64,000 nt of DNA, from positions 2,496,777-2,560,776 of the forward strand of contig NW_015622545.1 of NCBI RefSeq assembly GCF_000835495.1. The letters are read 5' to 3'. Positions 44,253-54,833 of this stretch are shown piece after piece. Position 1 is the stretch's first letter. Every line of letters begins with the position of its first letter. The stretch comes from Cladophialophora immunda. Its lineage: Eukaryota; Ascomycota; Eurotiomycetes; Chaetothyriales; Herpotrichiellaceae. The notes below the pieces were generated by a model. That model did not search any database, was not told the origin of the DNA, and saw nothing but the letters and a program-made list of their open reading frames with translations. The translations under genes and the position numbers were made by a program.

Positions 44253-45675
44253 GTTGACATACGGATCGGAGGTTTAGATAGCGACAGACAAGGACTGGCA
44301 GATATGGGATATATCTCTGGCACGAAATGTCTGGGAAGACCGACGAGCTGATGTGAGGAATAAGCCGCACACTCTGATGAGCAAAAGGCTCCCTGCAGTA
44401 GTTACTCTGACTTATTGGCCTTGAGTTAATAGTCATTTCTTTATACGAGCATTTGGCATGCGCTTACCCACCTCGTCGATGGTCATGAAACGTGCTGGGA
44501 TAGAAGGGTGTTATTTGCAGGATCTGTTATAGCTCGACAGGATCTTCTTAGATACCCGAACCCAGGTCGTCCCCCGCTACATCTATAGAAACCTCAACGT
44601 CCCACAACGTGTTCCAGAATCCCCGCTTGCTACCGCGCTCCGTGAACATCCTAATGCAGGGTCAACCACTTCATTGGCCCAGAATGTCGACATTGGAGCA
44701 AGTCGACGCGCTGCACTCGGTACTGAGGTAGGCAGATCGGCACGTCTTCGATCCGTCTTCGGTCCAATTCTGCTTTTGCTTGGCCTCGCATAGCCATCTG
44801 TGATTTGCTCCATGCATTAAGCTCTACAAAGTGTCTGTGTTCTCTAAGGCCACCTCTTCTACGCCCCCGGTAAACCTCGTCCACTCCTTTCCTTCCTGCC
44901 GATATCCCCTGTGCTTGGGGTTGACCCGCGGGGATTTTTGCGGGTGAGGCTCCACTATGAACGTGTTGGCTATATCGGCTATTGCAAACTGTACGATCAA
45001 TCCCTTGTTCTTTCTTTCCCGCTTCTGGTCAATCCCTGGTCATGGGGTTTACTACAGAAATGATCAAATTGAAGGCGTGTGTGGTCCTGTCGAATGGGTA
45101 TTTGCTTTTGCCCAGCCAGCGGTATAGGAACGATCGCTCGGTTCTCCCGCTAGCAATGCCAGACAGTGCCGTCGAAGAAAGATCACTTCAAGGTTTTTGT
45201 GCAATCTCGGACCGAATGGAATCACCCCGAGGGCCCCGAATTGCTGGTGCTCTGCCTCTCTATCTCGGATTGAGGGATAGCGGCAATACTGCGACGGGCG
45301 CATCCCCTCGTGCCCCTGAAATTCCGGCAATGCAGCTTCATGGAAACAGGTTTCGACGCAAATGGACAATATAAACGCCACACCTGCTTTCTTCTTCTTT
45401 CAATATCATTGAAGGTGTTTTCCGTTGAGAGCGCAGTCATTGAGCGACAACAAAACACCTCTCTGATTCATGTTTTGACCCTGAATGACACAAATTCCCA
45501 ACCTACCCTGTACGATGCTTCGAGAGCTTTCATAGGCTACATTGAGGTGAGTTTACCGTGACTCCTATGACAACATTTTCACCTACAATCAGCTCTTATT
45601 CCACTCATCACGGCTGACGACTCACGGTTGTCAGTGCCTCCCTATCGCCGCGACGGCTCGAGCAGAGAGAGCGCC
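44253..45675. other. Intergenic, nothing recognised
   Basis: This 1.4-kb stretch downstream of the catabolic cluster has only short ORFs (up to 130 codons) without recognisable motifs, and no repeat. It may mark the edge of the cluster. Confidence 0.5.
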
Positions 45676-46463
45676 ATGTTTCGATCTGCCCTGACAGTTG
45701 GCATGGGCGCCCTTACGACCGTTCCGGCATTCGTTTTGTGGACCAGAAACTGCAGTATTGAAGACCTCCCTTCAACCGATGAATTGTTCCGCCATGCCTC
45801 CTTCGCCAAGTACAATCCCACACCCGTGCCGGTGTCCGAAATGCGCGACGTTTGCGTCCGACGCTATCCACTGAGCCAAATACGAGCGGATCTGGTAGAA
45901 GATGCCCGCAGAGGAGGGACAGCGTTGATTGAAACCTTTAATCAAGGCATCTGGGGTGGATTTGGTAGGTTGTTTCCCGGCGTCAGTGCTATACTAGCGA
46001 TGTGGCTGAAAAGCTAACGGTATCACAACGTCCAGGGTACGCGTTTCAACGATGGTACCTCCAGCGGAAATACGGCATGCTGCCAGAAACACAGTCACAG
46101 CTGTGGTCGAAGCAGTCTTTGCTGCAGAGCAAGTACGAGGTCGGCACGGAATTCACAGACCACCTCGTCGTCCTAGACAAAACTCCGCAGTCGATTCTCC
46201 TGCGTGGAGGACAGTCGCCCCGGAACCAGCCCCAGTCGCCTCGGGATATGGATGGGCTGCTCGAAATACAGGCGGTGCCAGACTTCGACAGAGGGTACAT
46301 TGACTTTAAATTCAAGTCTGTCTTCTTTGCAGGCACCGGGTTCGAAGGAGCCTCCGGAGCCAAGATCGTTCCATCGGCCTTGGACTGGGCCCATAAGCAG
46401 TACACTAAACTGCTGGTGGAATCTGGTCTTCGCCGTGTGAAGAACCCAAGGTGGTTCTCTTGA
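45676..46463 (+). CDS. Hypothetical protein with N-terminal membrane segment
   Basis: I do not recognise a named family. Two exons (45676-45964, 46036-46463) join in frame and give 238 residues. A hydrophobic N-terminal helix (ALTVGMGALTTVPAFVLW, about residues 4-21) could be a membrane anchor or an uncleaved signal. The rest is a compact globular-looking region with YAFQRWYLQRKYGMLPETQSQLW at the exon junction, YEVGTEFTDHLVVLDKT, SILLRGGQSPRN and a final WAHKQYTKLLVESGL helix. Alternating strands and one C-terminal helix resemble a START/polyketide-cyclase-like or nuclear-transport-factor-2-like fold, but that is only an impression. The clean splice and sustained codon frame make it a real gene. 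Confidence 0.72.
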
Positions 46464-47897
46464 GCAAAAGCAAATGTATCCGGCCCCCAGAGTATATAGG
46501 GCTTATTGGCGGTTCCGAATGTCTGGATGTGTCTAACCCTAGATGGAATGAGACACTTGGTAACCAGAAAGTACATGGAGGTCTTGCGAAGGGGTTCAAG
46601 ACGTTGGGTTTTGGAAAAATGCAGACATAATGTTTGGCTGACTCATTCTGCGTGGAAGTCCATAAGATTACACACCGCTATATGAGGTTCAGACACGGCA
46701 CTGTCCCTTCATCGAAGACGGAAAAGCCACTTGTGCATGTGACAGGTGCAGAGGCGTCTTCCAGGCCACTGAGTGCCGATAGAAGACTTTGGACACCGAA
46801 TAGTCCACATAGGATATTGGTGGAATTTGACAGACCACTCGGCCGTCGGACTGGCAATGTATGTTAATGGACCTGGAGGAGATCACCAAATAATGCCGAC
46901 ACAGTACCTTATAGGGAATTCTAGACAAAGAACCTCGTTAGTGCTGGGCGGCGGTGAACTGTCCACGGTAAGAATGGCAAACCTTCAGTCAGACTTGGAG
47001 GCCATAGAAAGTGTGGTCAACTCTACGCAGCAAGCAAGTCGATACCATCTCCGCAGTCTTGAGCCGCGAATAATTCCGTGATTCAAGTGCGTAGCTATTG
47101 CAAACTCCTATGCCAGATGGAAAGGTCGCTCATGACCCTGATGCGAATGGGGCGCTGGACGAGGTAGAGTGAACGGAAGGCACGCCAGGAGACTAGCCGA
47201 TCTAGACCAGTAGTAGCCCGGCCTAGACTGCATCTTTGGAGCCCAGCTGCAGGAAGAGTCGTACCGTACCGAGTGTGCTGCTGATGTACAATTCTGTGAA
47301 GCGAAGTGGAGAAGAGCACTGATAGTGACATCGCCCAATCCCACAGCCAAAGAAGGAGAAAGGCGCAGACTTTGTACTCACGAGGTGAAGGGTGGCTTAC
47401 TCCATCTGAACCAGCGCCTCATTCACCCCCCTTTCCTGGTCTTGGTATTTTGCAACTTCTGTTCCGTCTACCCGTGAGCTCCACCATTCGAGGAGCGAAC
47501 GCAGGGCCATTCCCTGCTTCGAGGGGTCAGCTTACCTTTTCGGGGACCTTGCAGATCTTTTCGCGCCGCCGGTGGATCTCCTACGGGACTGGGAGAGCTT
47601 GCAAAAGCTTAGGCACTAACTTAATGAGATGATTTCACGCGCTGGCAGCAGACCTTTCGACAGCGCAAGCTGGACGCTCCAAGGCTTGGCCCCCCTGCAT
47701 GCGGCATTTATGCGACGACCGACTCTGAGGCAAGAGGTAGCTGGCGTGAGGTTTGCCTACCTTTTCCATCATCTGCGCAAGTGACAAGTCTTTGCCACAA
47801 GATGGATGCTGTCACTTCAAAGACAGCAAAATCACAATTACACCTATGCCAATAATCTGATTCTGCTTGTCCAGCTACGTCCAGAAGTACCAGCAAC
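46464..47897. other. Intergenic, nothing recognised
   Basis: This 1.4-kb region contains scattered short ORFs on both strands. I could not link them by plausible introns and see no motif. Confidence 0.5.
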
Positions 47898-48611
47898 ATG
47901 GGAAGTGAGCAATCCCCCTCATCTCCCTCGAAATTGAGCGGCAGCAGGACCATTGTGACCGTGTCTCTCCTGATAGTAATTGCAATGGTCGTCATTGTCC
48001 TTTCGGTCTGTTTCAAAACGGCCAGGCCGCCTGCGGAGAGGTACGATGGAATCCAGCCCCGACGCCAAACGCAGGCACCGCAAATGTGCGAACACCGAGG
48101 TATCAGCATATCCACACTGCAATTGTTACCTCTGGTCAAATATCATGTCGGGGCTTTCGCAAGACTCAGACGAACAACTTCAACTTTGAAGAGTGGCGAC
48201 GTGGGCGACGTAGAAGAGCAGAGGCCGGCCACACAGGCAAACAAAGAAGTTCCCAGCAATCCAAGTCAAGCAAGGCTGCAGATCATCAGACCGATCCAGG
48301 CATACTTCAGACAAGAGAGCCCTGTGATCTTTGGTCGGGATTCAGTTGGCAAAGCAGAGCAGCCAGAATGCCCCATATGTACACAGCCTTTCGTCACGAA
48401 TGATACCATACGGATCCTTCCTTGCGATCACAGATACCACCAAGGCTGTATCGACCCATGGCTCTTGGGCTGCAGCGCGACTTGTCCAATATGGTACGTT
48501 CAAGCTCCAGTCTCGAAGACTTCGAAGAATCAATTTGCATTTGAACTGTGTGCTAACATTTGGATGATGGTTTCTAGCAGGATAGATGTAAGGACATTTC
48601 TGCAGCCTTGA
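47898..48611 (+). CDS. Membrane-anchored RING-H2 protein (probable E3 ubiquitin ligase)
   Basis: Two exons (47898-48493, 48578-48611) give 209 residues. One membrane span lies near residues 18-38 (TIVTVSLLIVIAMVVIVLSVCF). A C-terminal RING-H2 has ligands C158, C161, C176, H178, H181, C184, C196 and C199 (CPICTQPF, CDHRYHQGCIDPWL, TCPIC). The eighth ligand, C199, exists only after splicing: the codon is split TG|C across the intron. The 84-base intron has no in-frame stop and is a multiple of three, so an unspliced message would read through to a 237-residue protein with Trp at 199. Architecture matches small ER or endosomal RING-H2 ligases with an N-terminal anchor. The middle 90 residues show no motif and may hide another intron. 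Confidence 0.82.
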   Translation: MGSEQSPSSPSKLSGSRTIVTVSLLIVIAMVVIVLSVCFKTARPPAERYDGIQPRRQTQAPQMCEHRGISISTLQLLPLVKYHVGAFARLRRTTSTLKSGDVGDVEEQRPATQANKEVPSNPSQARLQIIRPIQAYFRQESPVIFGRDSVGKAEQPECPICTQPFVTNDTIRILPCDHRYHQGCIDPWLLGCSATCPIWYVQAPVSKTSKNQFAFELCANIWMMVSSRIDVRTFLQP

Positions 48612-49879
48612 ACAAACAAATCCTCGTTCAGTTGTCGTATACACTGTACATATTGAGCTCCCCTTTCTCCCTGGTCGAGCGGAGGACAACCACTGGACAG
48701 GGCTCCCAATCTTCTGCATCGATGTGCCTGCCTTCCTTGGCTAGAGCCTTGACAGATCCATAAATCTCGTCTGTTTCGGCGACGACGCCCTTGAGACGCC
48801 GAATGTCTATAAGTGACTCAAGAGTCGCATGACTCCGAACCTTCAAAGTATCGCTTTCACCATCATAAGTCGAAAAAGTGGCAATTTGAGTGCACGCTGA
48901 AGCCTTAGAACCAGCCCACTTGGTGCGCAATTTGGAGAGAACCTGTTAGTTCCTGGCGTGGAGCGTCGAGCACTGAGGTAGACACATGTGGGAGAGTGCC
49001 CAGCGGTGGCAACTCCAGGTCTTTGTGTGTGTTTTAGCACATTGGAATCCATGTACTCGCCGTGGCTGGGCCCAGTACATTAACTAATAGTTCTCTTATC
49101 GTGAATACCAGATTGGTAGAACGAGGGTAGTGTAGCTGCAGACTTGAATCACACGTGGGAGGTCAACTGGTCTCGCCCCACACGGTGGCTGGATCAGCCT
49201 TTGCCTATGTAGAGCCATCCTAGTAGCGTGCAAGGGGAGTAGAAAGGAGGCCTGCTAAAAGTGGTATGAGCTATTTCGCCGCTGCATCTCACGGACCTGT
49301 CAGCTTTGCTGGCCTCACCCCCCTCTATTTTCATCTGCGTTATCTACCGAGTGCTTCGGTGCTCGAGCTGCGAACGGTCTCCACCGGTAGGGAATGCCTA
49401 GATTGGAACGTGTACACACACACCCACACCCCTCCTTCCAATACGAATCCTGAAGCTTCCAGTCGCCTTTGGTGGACGTGACACATTTGATCGCATCAGT
49501 AATGGTACTGCGGCCCGGGTGAGATAACCCAGGGTCTTGTCTGATGGATCACCCTCCTCTCCTTCCTCGTCCATAAAATTTTCCACACGGTGGCCGTCCT
49601 CACCAGAGTGGAGTTCAGCAAATCACCACTAGAGCGTGGCATTGCTCGCTTCTTACCGCGTAAACATTGCAGAATACTGCACTGGTCCCTGCCCTGTTCG
49701 CTTGACAAGTATATTTGACGCGAGGCCCAAGTCTCGTTCTAATCTTTTGCGTCCTCCTTCCTGTCTCTTGTTCTCTGTGCTCCGTGTTCACTTGGGGAGA
49801 GTGGCCTTTGAGGTCCGTTATACAGTCTCCATCGTGAACCCCTTTTAAGATTCCTTCTGGTTCAATCAACACTGTTATC
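48612..49879. other. Intergenic, upstream region of the potassium transporter gene
   Basis: This 1.27-kb gap carries a minus-strand ORF of about 100 codons at 48628-48930 that opens on TTG (contains FSTYDGESDTLKV and DWEPCPVVVL). It might be the last exon of a small gene starting near 49052, but no clean splice joins them, so I do not call it. A CA-rich tract sits at about 49413-49431. Confidence 0.45.
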
Positions 49880-52396
49880 ATGAACGACTCGGGAAGTCAG
49901 CCACCAGAGGCAATGCCCTCTGCCCGCTCACAGAGCATCGTCGGCGGTGACGGCGGAGGAGTGTATACTCTTAGAAGCCGGGACGCCTCAGCATTCGGAG
50001 TGGCTGCTGTGCGGCAAGCAGACAAGGCAAAGGAGTTCGTTAAAGACATTGGCGTCGATTCCGAGACGGGCAGTGTTGACTCCCGAGATATCAAAAGAAG
50101 ACAGGTACAACGCTTGCATCGAGAACTGGAAGATGAACAATGGCGATGCTGATCTCCTCAGGTCTTCCATGGATGGAAACTCCTTTGGTTAGCCTATCAA
50201 TCCACTGGGGTGATTTACGGCGACATCGGTACCAGTCCGCTATACGTCTACTCGTCGACCTTTTCGTCTCCCCCAGGCCGCGAAGATCTGGTGGGTGCGC
50301 TCTCTTGGATTATCTGGGCCCTGACCATCATGGTCACCATCAAGTACTGCTTTATCGTTCTCCGGGCAGATGACGAAGGAGAGGGCGGCACCTTTGCACT
50401 GTTTTCCCTGTTGACTCGATACGCCAACATTGTCCGCCGCCATCCTCGTGAAGCGCAGATGGTCCGGATGGAGCGTCACATAACCGGCGACCTTCGCAAG
50501 CCAGCCCGGACGGCGCGCAATCTCATGGAACGCTCTTCGACCGTCCAATGGGTCCTCAAAGTCCTCGGCGTGTTCGGTGTCGCGCTCGTCATGGCCGACG
50601 GCGTCCTCACCCCGGCCCAGTCTGTCCTCGGCGCGATTCAGGGAATCGAGGTCGTGTCGCCCAACATCACCCAAGCCACCGTGATCGGATCTTCGTGCGC
50701 CATTCTCATCGTGCTCTTCCTATTACAGCCATTCGGGATCACCAAACTGGCGAGCACCTTTGCTCCCATCGTCATTGTGTGGCTCCTGTTCAACGCCGTC
50801 TTTGGGATTTACAACTTGGCCAAGCATGACGCCTCTGTCCTCAAGGCCTTCTCCCCATATTTCGCTGGGCACTACCTAGTCCGCAACGGAAGAGAGGGCT
50901 GGATCAACCTCGGAGGAATTCTCCTGGCCTTCACGGGTTGCGAGACTCTCTACGCAGACCTCGGCGCCTTCAGTGCGCCCGCCGTGCGGCTCTCTTGGCT
51001 CTACTTTGCCTATCCGTGCTTGTTGTTGAGCTACATTGGACAAGCCGCCTATCTTGCTGACATCCCCGATGCCTACAACAACCCATTCTTCAAGACCGTG
51101 CCCCCAGGCTGCATCTGGCCGTCGCTCATCATCGCGATCCTGGCGGCCATTGTGGCGAGCCAGGCGACGATCACCGCGACATTCCAACTGTTGACCCAGA
51201 TCATGAAACTGTCCTACTTCCCGCAGCTCAAGGTGGTACATGTGTCCAAGATCTTCTATGGCCAGGTCTACATGCCCATCGCCAACTGGCTCTTGATGAT
51301 CGGAACTGTCATCATCACCGGCGTCTACACCAACACCACAAACCTGGGTCACGCCTACGGAGTCTGTGTCATTCTGGTGACGTTCCTTACCACCAACATG
51401 GTGGCCGTGGTGGCCTTGATCGTCTGGCGCTATCCGCTCTACGTTGTCGCGCCCGTGTGGCTCATATTCGCCCTTTGGGACGGCGTCTTCCTCTCCTCCG
51501 CTCTCACCAAAGTTCCCAATGGCGCATGGGTCACCCTGATGATCTCCGTCGTGTTGGTGCTCTTCTTCGTTCTCTGGAGATTCGGCAAAGAGGCGCAGTG
51601 GAAGGCAGAGGGGTTCGAGCGCGTGCCCACGTCCGAGATCTTCAGGCCGACCGGGAGCACCAGCGAGTACAGCCGCAAGCTCCGACTCAGTCCGGCCTTT
51701 GGCGGCGAGGAGATCACGCGCATCAACGGCATCGGCGTGTTCTTCGACAAGTCGGGCGCCCCGTCGACCACCCCGACGGCCTTTATCCACTTCCTCCAGA
51801 AGTTCCACGCCGCGCCGGACGTCATCATCTTCTTCCACCTGCGGCCCTTGGAAATCCCCTCGGTCCCCGCCGAGGAGCGGTACCAGATCATCCGCTGCTT
51901 CATGGGCACCGGAGCGGGCGACGGCAAGAAGCCCATGCCCAACTGCTACCGCGTCATCATCCGCCACGGCTACAACGACGAGGTGGTCAGCCAGAACCTG
52001 GGCTTGCTGCTCCACGACCAGGTGCACGATTTCCTGGCCCACGAACCTGGCGTCGCCGACATCAGCGAGACGCCGCCGCCGCAGGCAGCGGGCGACCACA
52101 TGAACGGCCACGGGCCGAAGCAAGTCGTGCTGGGCGAAAAGGCCGTGAACGCGGAGAACGCGTCGCTCGAGCCGACGGACACGGACCGGCTGGCCGAGCT
52201 GCAGCAGGCCTTCGCCAAGCAGGTCGTCTACATCGTGGGCAAGGAGCAGCTGCGCGTCAAGGCGCGCACCAACATCGTCCGGAGGGCCGTGCTGGAGGCG
52301 TTCCTGTGGGTCAGGGAGAACACGCGGACCAAGGTCCAGGCGCTGAACATCCCCGTGGACAAGCTCGTCGAGGTCGGATTCATCAAGGACATTTGA
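49880..52396 (+). CDS. HAK1: High-affinity potassium transporter, HAK/KUP/KT family
   Basis: Plasma-membrane K+ uptake system, probably proton-coupled. Two exons (49880-50104, 50162-52396) give 819 residues. The first exon encodes a polar cytoplasmic N-terminus. The second opens with the family signature VFHGWKLLWLAYQSTGVIYGDIGTSPLYV. Other landmarks are VKYCF-like TIKYCFIVLRADDEGEGGTFAL, GVALVMADGVLTPAQSVLGAI, GCETLYADLGAFS, LLLSYIGQAAYL, ASQATITATFQL and IADWxL-like VYMPIANWLLMIG. Twelve membrane segments are followed by a cytoplasmic C-terminal domain of about 250 residues (RINGIGVFFDKSG and FIHFLQKFHAAPD). Long ORFs on the other strand and frames here are shadows of its GC-rich codons. 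Confidence 0.95.
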
Positions 52397-52688
52397 TAGC
52401 GAGTCGGCGGCAGGTGACCTACATTATTGATTATTTCTAGGGAAGCGAAAGCGAAGGGTTGATAATAGAATGGACGGTCCACTTTCATCACACCGTGTTG
52501 GTTTGCGACTGCTCATCGATAATGGTAGTTGCTATTGCTTGAAATGGCTTCTGGACACTCGAGATACTACATCGTTGACTGTATTTCCCAGGTGCGCTGG
52601 GTGCAATGGATTGATCGCCTTCGTACAGGGTACCCAGCACCAAGACAGCACAACAGAGCAACGCATGTTTCCTCGCTTTCTTCTCTGG

Positions 52689-52713
52689 CTCGTACCGTAC
52701 TCGTACTCGTACG
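52689..52713. repeat. TCGTAC short tandem repeat
   Basis: About four imperfect units of TCGTAC in noncoding DNA downstream of the potassium transporter gene. Confidence 0.75.
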
Positions 52714-52841
52714 CTTGATACCGCCAATACAACATGTGGACCAATAGGTAGGTACGGAGTATTCGTAGGTCCCTGCGGACCTCTCGCCACCAGTTCTAGT
52801 ATCTGACTAGCCGAGGGGCGCGTGAAGGGAGAAAACAGGAA

Positions 52842-52854
52842 GGGGGGGGGGGGG
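52842..52854. repeat. Poly-G homopolymer (13 G)
   Basis: Thirteen consecutive G residues in the convergent intergenic region, 73 bases before copy 1 of the 16-bp repeat. Confidence 0.85.
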
Positions 52855-52926
52855 CACACGCAAAAGAAAAAGTCCAGGACGAGCCAGTAATGCCAAAAGG
52901 GGCGCTGATGGTGGGGACCAAGTCAG

Positions 52927-52942
52927 CGTTCCGTCTTACCGG
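52927..52942. repeat. 16-bp dispersed repeat, copy 1 of 3
   Basis: CGTTCCGTCTTACCGG, identical to the copies at 55963 and 61458. Flanking bases differ (AGTCAG before, ACCGCC after). Confidence 0.85.
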
Positions 52943-53501
52943 ACCGCCCTGCGTGGTTGGACGAGGCTATCTCCCGATCCGACTGAGGGAGGAGCTCCCA
53001 GGTGGGTGGGCGGGTCTTTTTCGCTTCTGGACATGTGGTCCGGTGCACTGCACGTTTCATCTGCGACGGAAATTCTGGGAAAGGCTAGCTAGAGTGGATG
53101 GTAAGAGTAGTGAGAGGGCAGTACAGTAGTAGCGTGGTGGGTTGCTTCGAACGTGACAACTATTCACAGTGGTTGTGGTGAGAGGAATCCCGCCACCAGG
53201 CAAAGACAAACTCCTTACAACCAGAACGTGTTTGTTCTTACCCGTCCCACGTTTTGAACTGGGCATGCCCTGCTTGCCTCGTACCTGTGAGGAGGAGCGC
53301 CGACGATGAAATCAGCATGCGCTCTACACCGGTCTACCGACGCCTGGGTCCATAGGGCGGTGGTCCAAGCGCTGAACGCTCGACACTCGACGCCCCATCA
53401 CCAGCCCTAGCTCTTGCACCGGGCCCGCACCGATTCCCCATACCGGATCTGGTACTGATCCTGGTACCCTGACTGGCACACAGACAGAGATCATGACCCT
53501 G

Positions 53502-54833
53502 TCACAGAATCTGGCTTGCATATGGTATGCATTCCACCACCATACATCCAACGGTCCACGCCAGAATCGTGTTCAGGCTCCCAAAGAATACAATCACCAG
53601 CGCCGAGCCGATGGGGCTGTGTGTTTCGAGAAGGTGAACGACTTCAACTCCTCCCAACACCCTCGCGTTGATGGCGTCAGTGCCAACTTGCACGAGTCTG
53701 CTGAGAGGCATATAGAGCAAGAATGCAGCGTATGCATATTTCTTCAGCAGTCTCCGCCCCATACCAGGGATGGTGACCCAAAAATCCTGATCCGTCCGTT
53801 CGACAAATGTGGCCAGAAGCGTGGGCGCAATGCTTGCGAAGCTGAGATTCCTCCAGACGCTATACATGACCGCGTGGAACGTGAAGCCCCCCGCCATCTT
53901 TCGCAGAGCACCCTCGACGCTTTCAGAGACGACGTCGTTTTTCGCGAGGTTGGGAATCGCCGCAGAAAGTAAGTCCAGCAAGGCAAGGTTGCTGAACAGC
54001 ACACTGAGGGCCATGGAGATGACTGGTAGCTGCAAGACCGGCGTAATCGCAAGGATGTAGATGTCGCCAGTTGAGACCGACAGGCGGCCCCAAATGTAGG
54101 CGAAGAAATATTTGGGGATATCCGCGGCTCGGAAAGCTGATATTGACAGAACATTGGTCGGAAACAGTGAGCGGACCAAGAAATCCACTTCCGTAAGTAA
54201 CAACCAATATATGGGGACGAGGATCTTGCGTTCCATCCTGAACTGCTCAAAGTACGCCGTGATCCTTGAAGTTCCAAGCTGATCCATGAGAATCGACACG
54301 GTGAAGTCAAAGGTCAAGAGCAGGACGGGGAAGAACACGATGGGATTGACGACTGATGCTTGAAGCCGCGAATCTTCGACCGAGGATGGCACTGCGAACT
54401 GAATCATTTCGAGAAGAACCTTCGACGCGATTGCTGGTACGAGTTTTTTCAGGCCTGTCGAGGAAACCCATGCAGTCGGCTTCGCAGGAGAAGAGATTGT
54501 GACTGAGAATATTCGCTGGTCAAGTTGACCAAATGCGAAGAACAACAGCGCCACAAGGAAGCTCTCGTTGACTGATGTGAACAGAAGGAGGCGCAGACGA
54601 AGCCGCTTCGGAGTGTCGGGATCGACCGCACAGTCCTTTCGAAGGATGTAGGGAACACCGGTTTCTTCAAAAATGAGCAATGTCGTCAAGAATATCAAAA
54701 GATTGTCGTAGCCTCGTTTGCTTAGCTGATAGACCGGACGCTTTGATTGTTCGCTTGGCCGTGTGCCGTCTTCTGTCGTTTCGGATGTCTGTTGCTTCCT
54801 TGGACATTCAGCAGAGTCAGGTTTCAGGGCCAT
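53502..54833 (-). CDS. Polytopic membrane protein of unknown family
   Basis: A single uninterrupted ORF of 443 codons from an ATG. I do not recognise the family. Residues 1-35 are polar and charged. The rest alternates hydrophobic helices with short loops: LLIFLTTLLIFEETGVPYI, FLVALLFFAFGQL, IVFFPVLLLTFDFTVSIL, ILVPIYWLLLTEVDFLV, IPKYFFAYIWG, ILAITPVLQLPVISMALSVLF, YAYAAFLLYMPLSRLV and LVIVFFGSLNTILAWTVGCMVVE. I count roughly 8-10 possible spans. Length, uniform helix density and lack of introns support a genuine gene. It lies between a K+ transporter and a TRP channel, so a role in ion handling is possible, from context only. No transporter signature is seen. Confidence 0.75.
   Translation of the reverse strand: MALKPDSAECPRKQQTSETTEDGTRPSEQSKRPVYQLSKRGYDNLLIFLTTLLIFEETGVPYILRKDCAVDPDTPKRLRLRLLLFTSVNESFLVALLFFAFGQLDQRIFSVTISSPAKPTAWVSSTGLKKLVPAIASKVLLEMIQFAVPSSVEDSRLQASVVNPIVFFPVLLLTFDFTVSILMDQLGTSRITAYFEQFRMERKILVPIYWLLLTEVDFLVRSLFPTNVLSISAFRAADIPKYFFAYIWGRLSVSTGDIYILAITPVLQLPVISMALSVLFSNLALLDLLSAAIPNLAKNDVVSESVEGALRKMAGGFTFHAVMYSVWRNLSFASIAPTLLATFVERTDQDFWVTIPGMGRRLLKKYAYAAFLLYMPLSRLVQVGTDAINARVLGGVEVVHLLETHSPIGSALVIVFFGSLNTILAWTVGCMVVECIPYASQIL

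Larger units (their letters stand above)
52397..53501. other. Convergent intergenic region with simple repeats and 16-mer copy 1
   Basis: These 1.1 kb lie between the stops of the K+ transporter gene and the next minus-strand gene. They contain a CGTACT-type repeat, a 13-G run and the first copy of a 16-bp repeat (listed separately). No gene seen. Confidence 0.55.

Noticed and set aside
48628..49052. Two-exon minus-strand gene downstream of the RING gene
   Set aside because: The 48628-48930 frame opens on TTG, and no good GT-AG intron connects it in phase to the ATG at 49052.
50876..52123. Long minus-strand ORF (415 codons) opposite the potassium transporter gene
   Set aside because: It mirrors the GC-rich codon third positions of the transporter, has a low-complexity Asp/Glu/Arg/His composition and no family motif.
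51457..52440. 327-codon plus-strand ORF in another frame of the transporter gene
   Set aside because: Arg/Pro/Gly/Ala-rich translation typical of a frame-shifted GC-rich gene. The transporter frame is clearly the real one.
53140..53260. tRNA-like sequence (GGTTGCTTCGAAC)
   Set aside because: A B-box-like stretch is present, but no acceptor stem, A box or cloverleaf could be formed around it.
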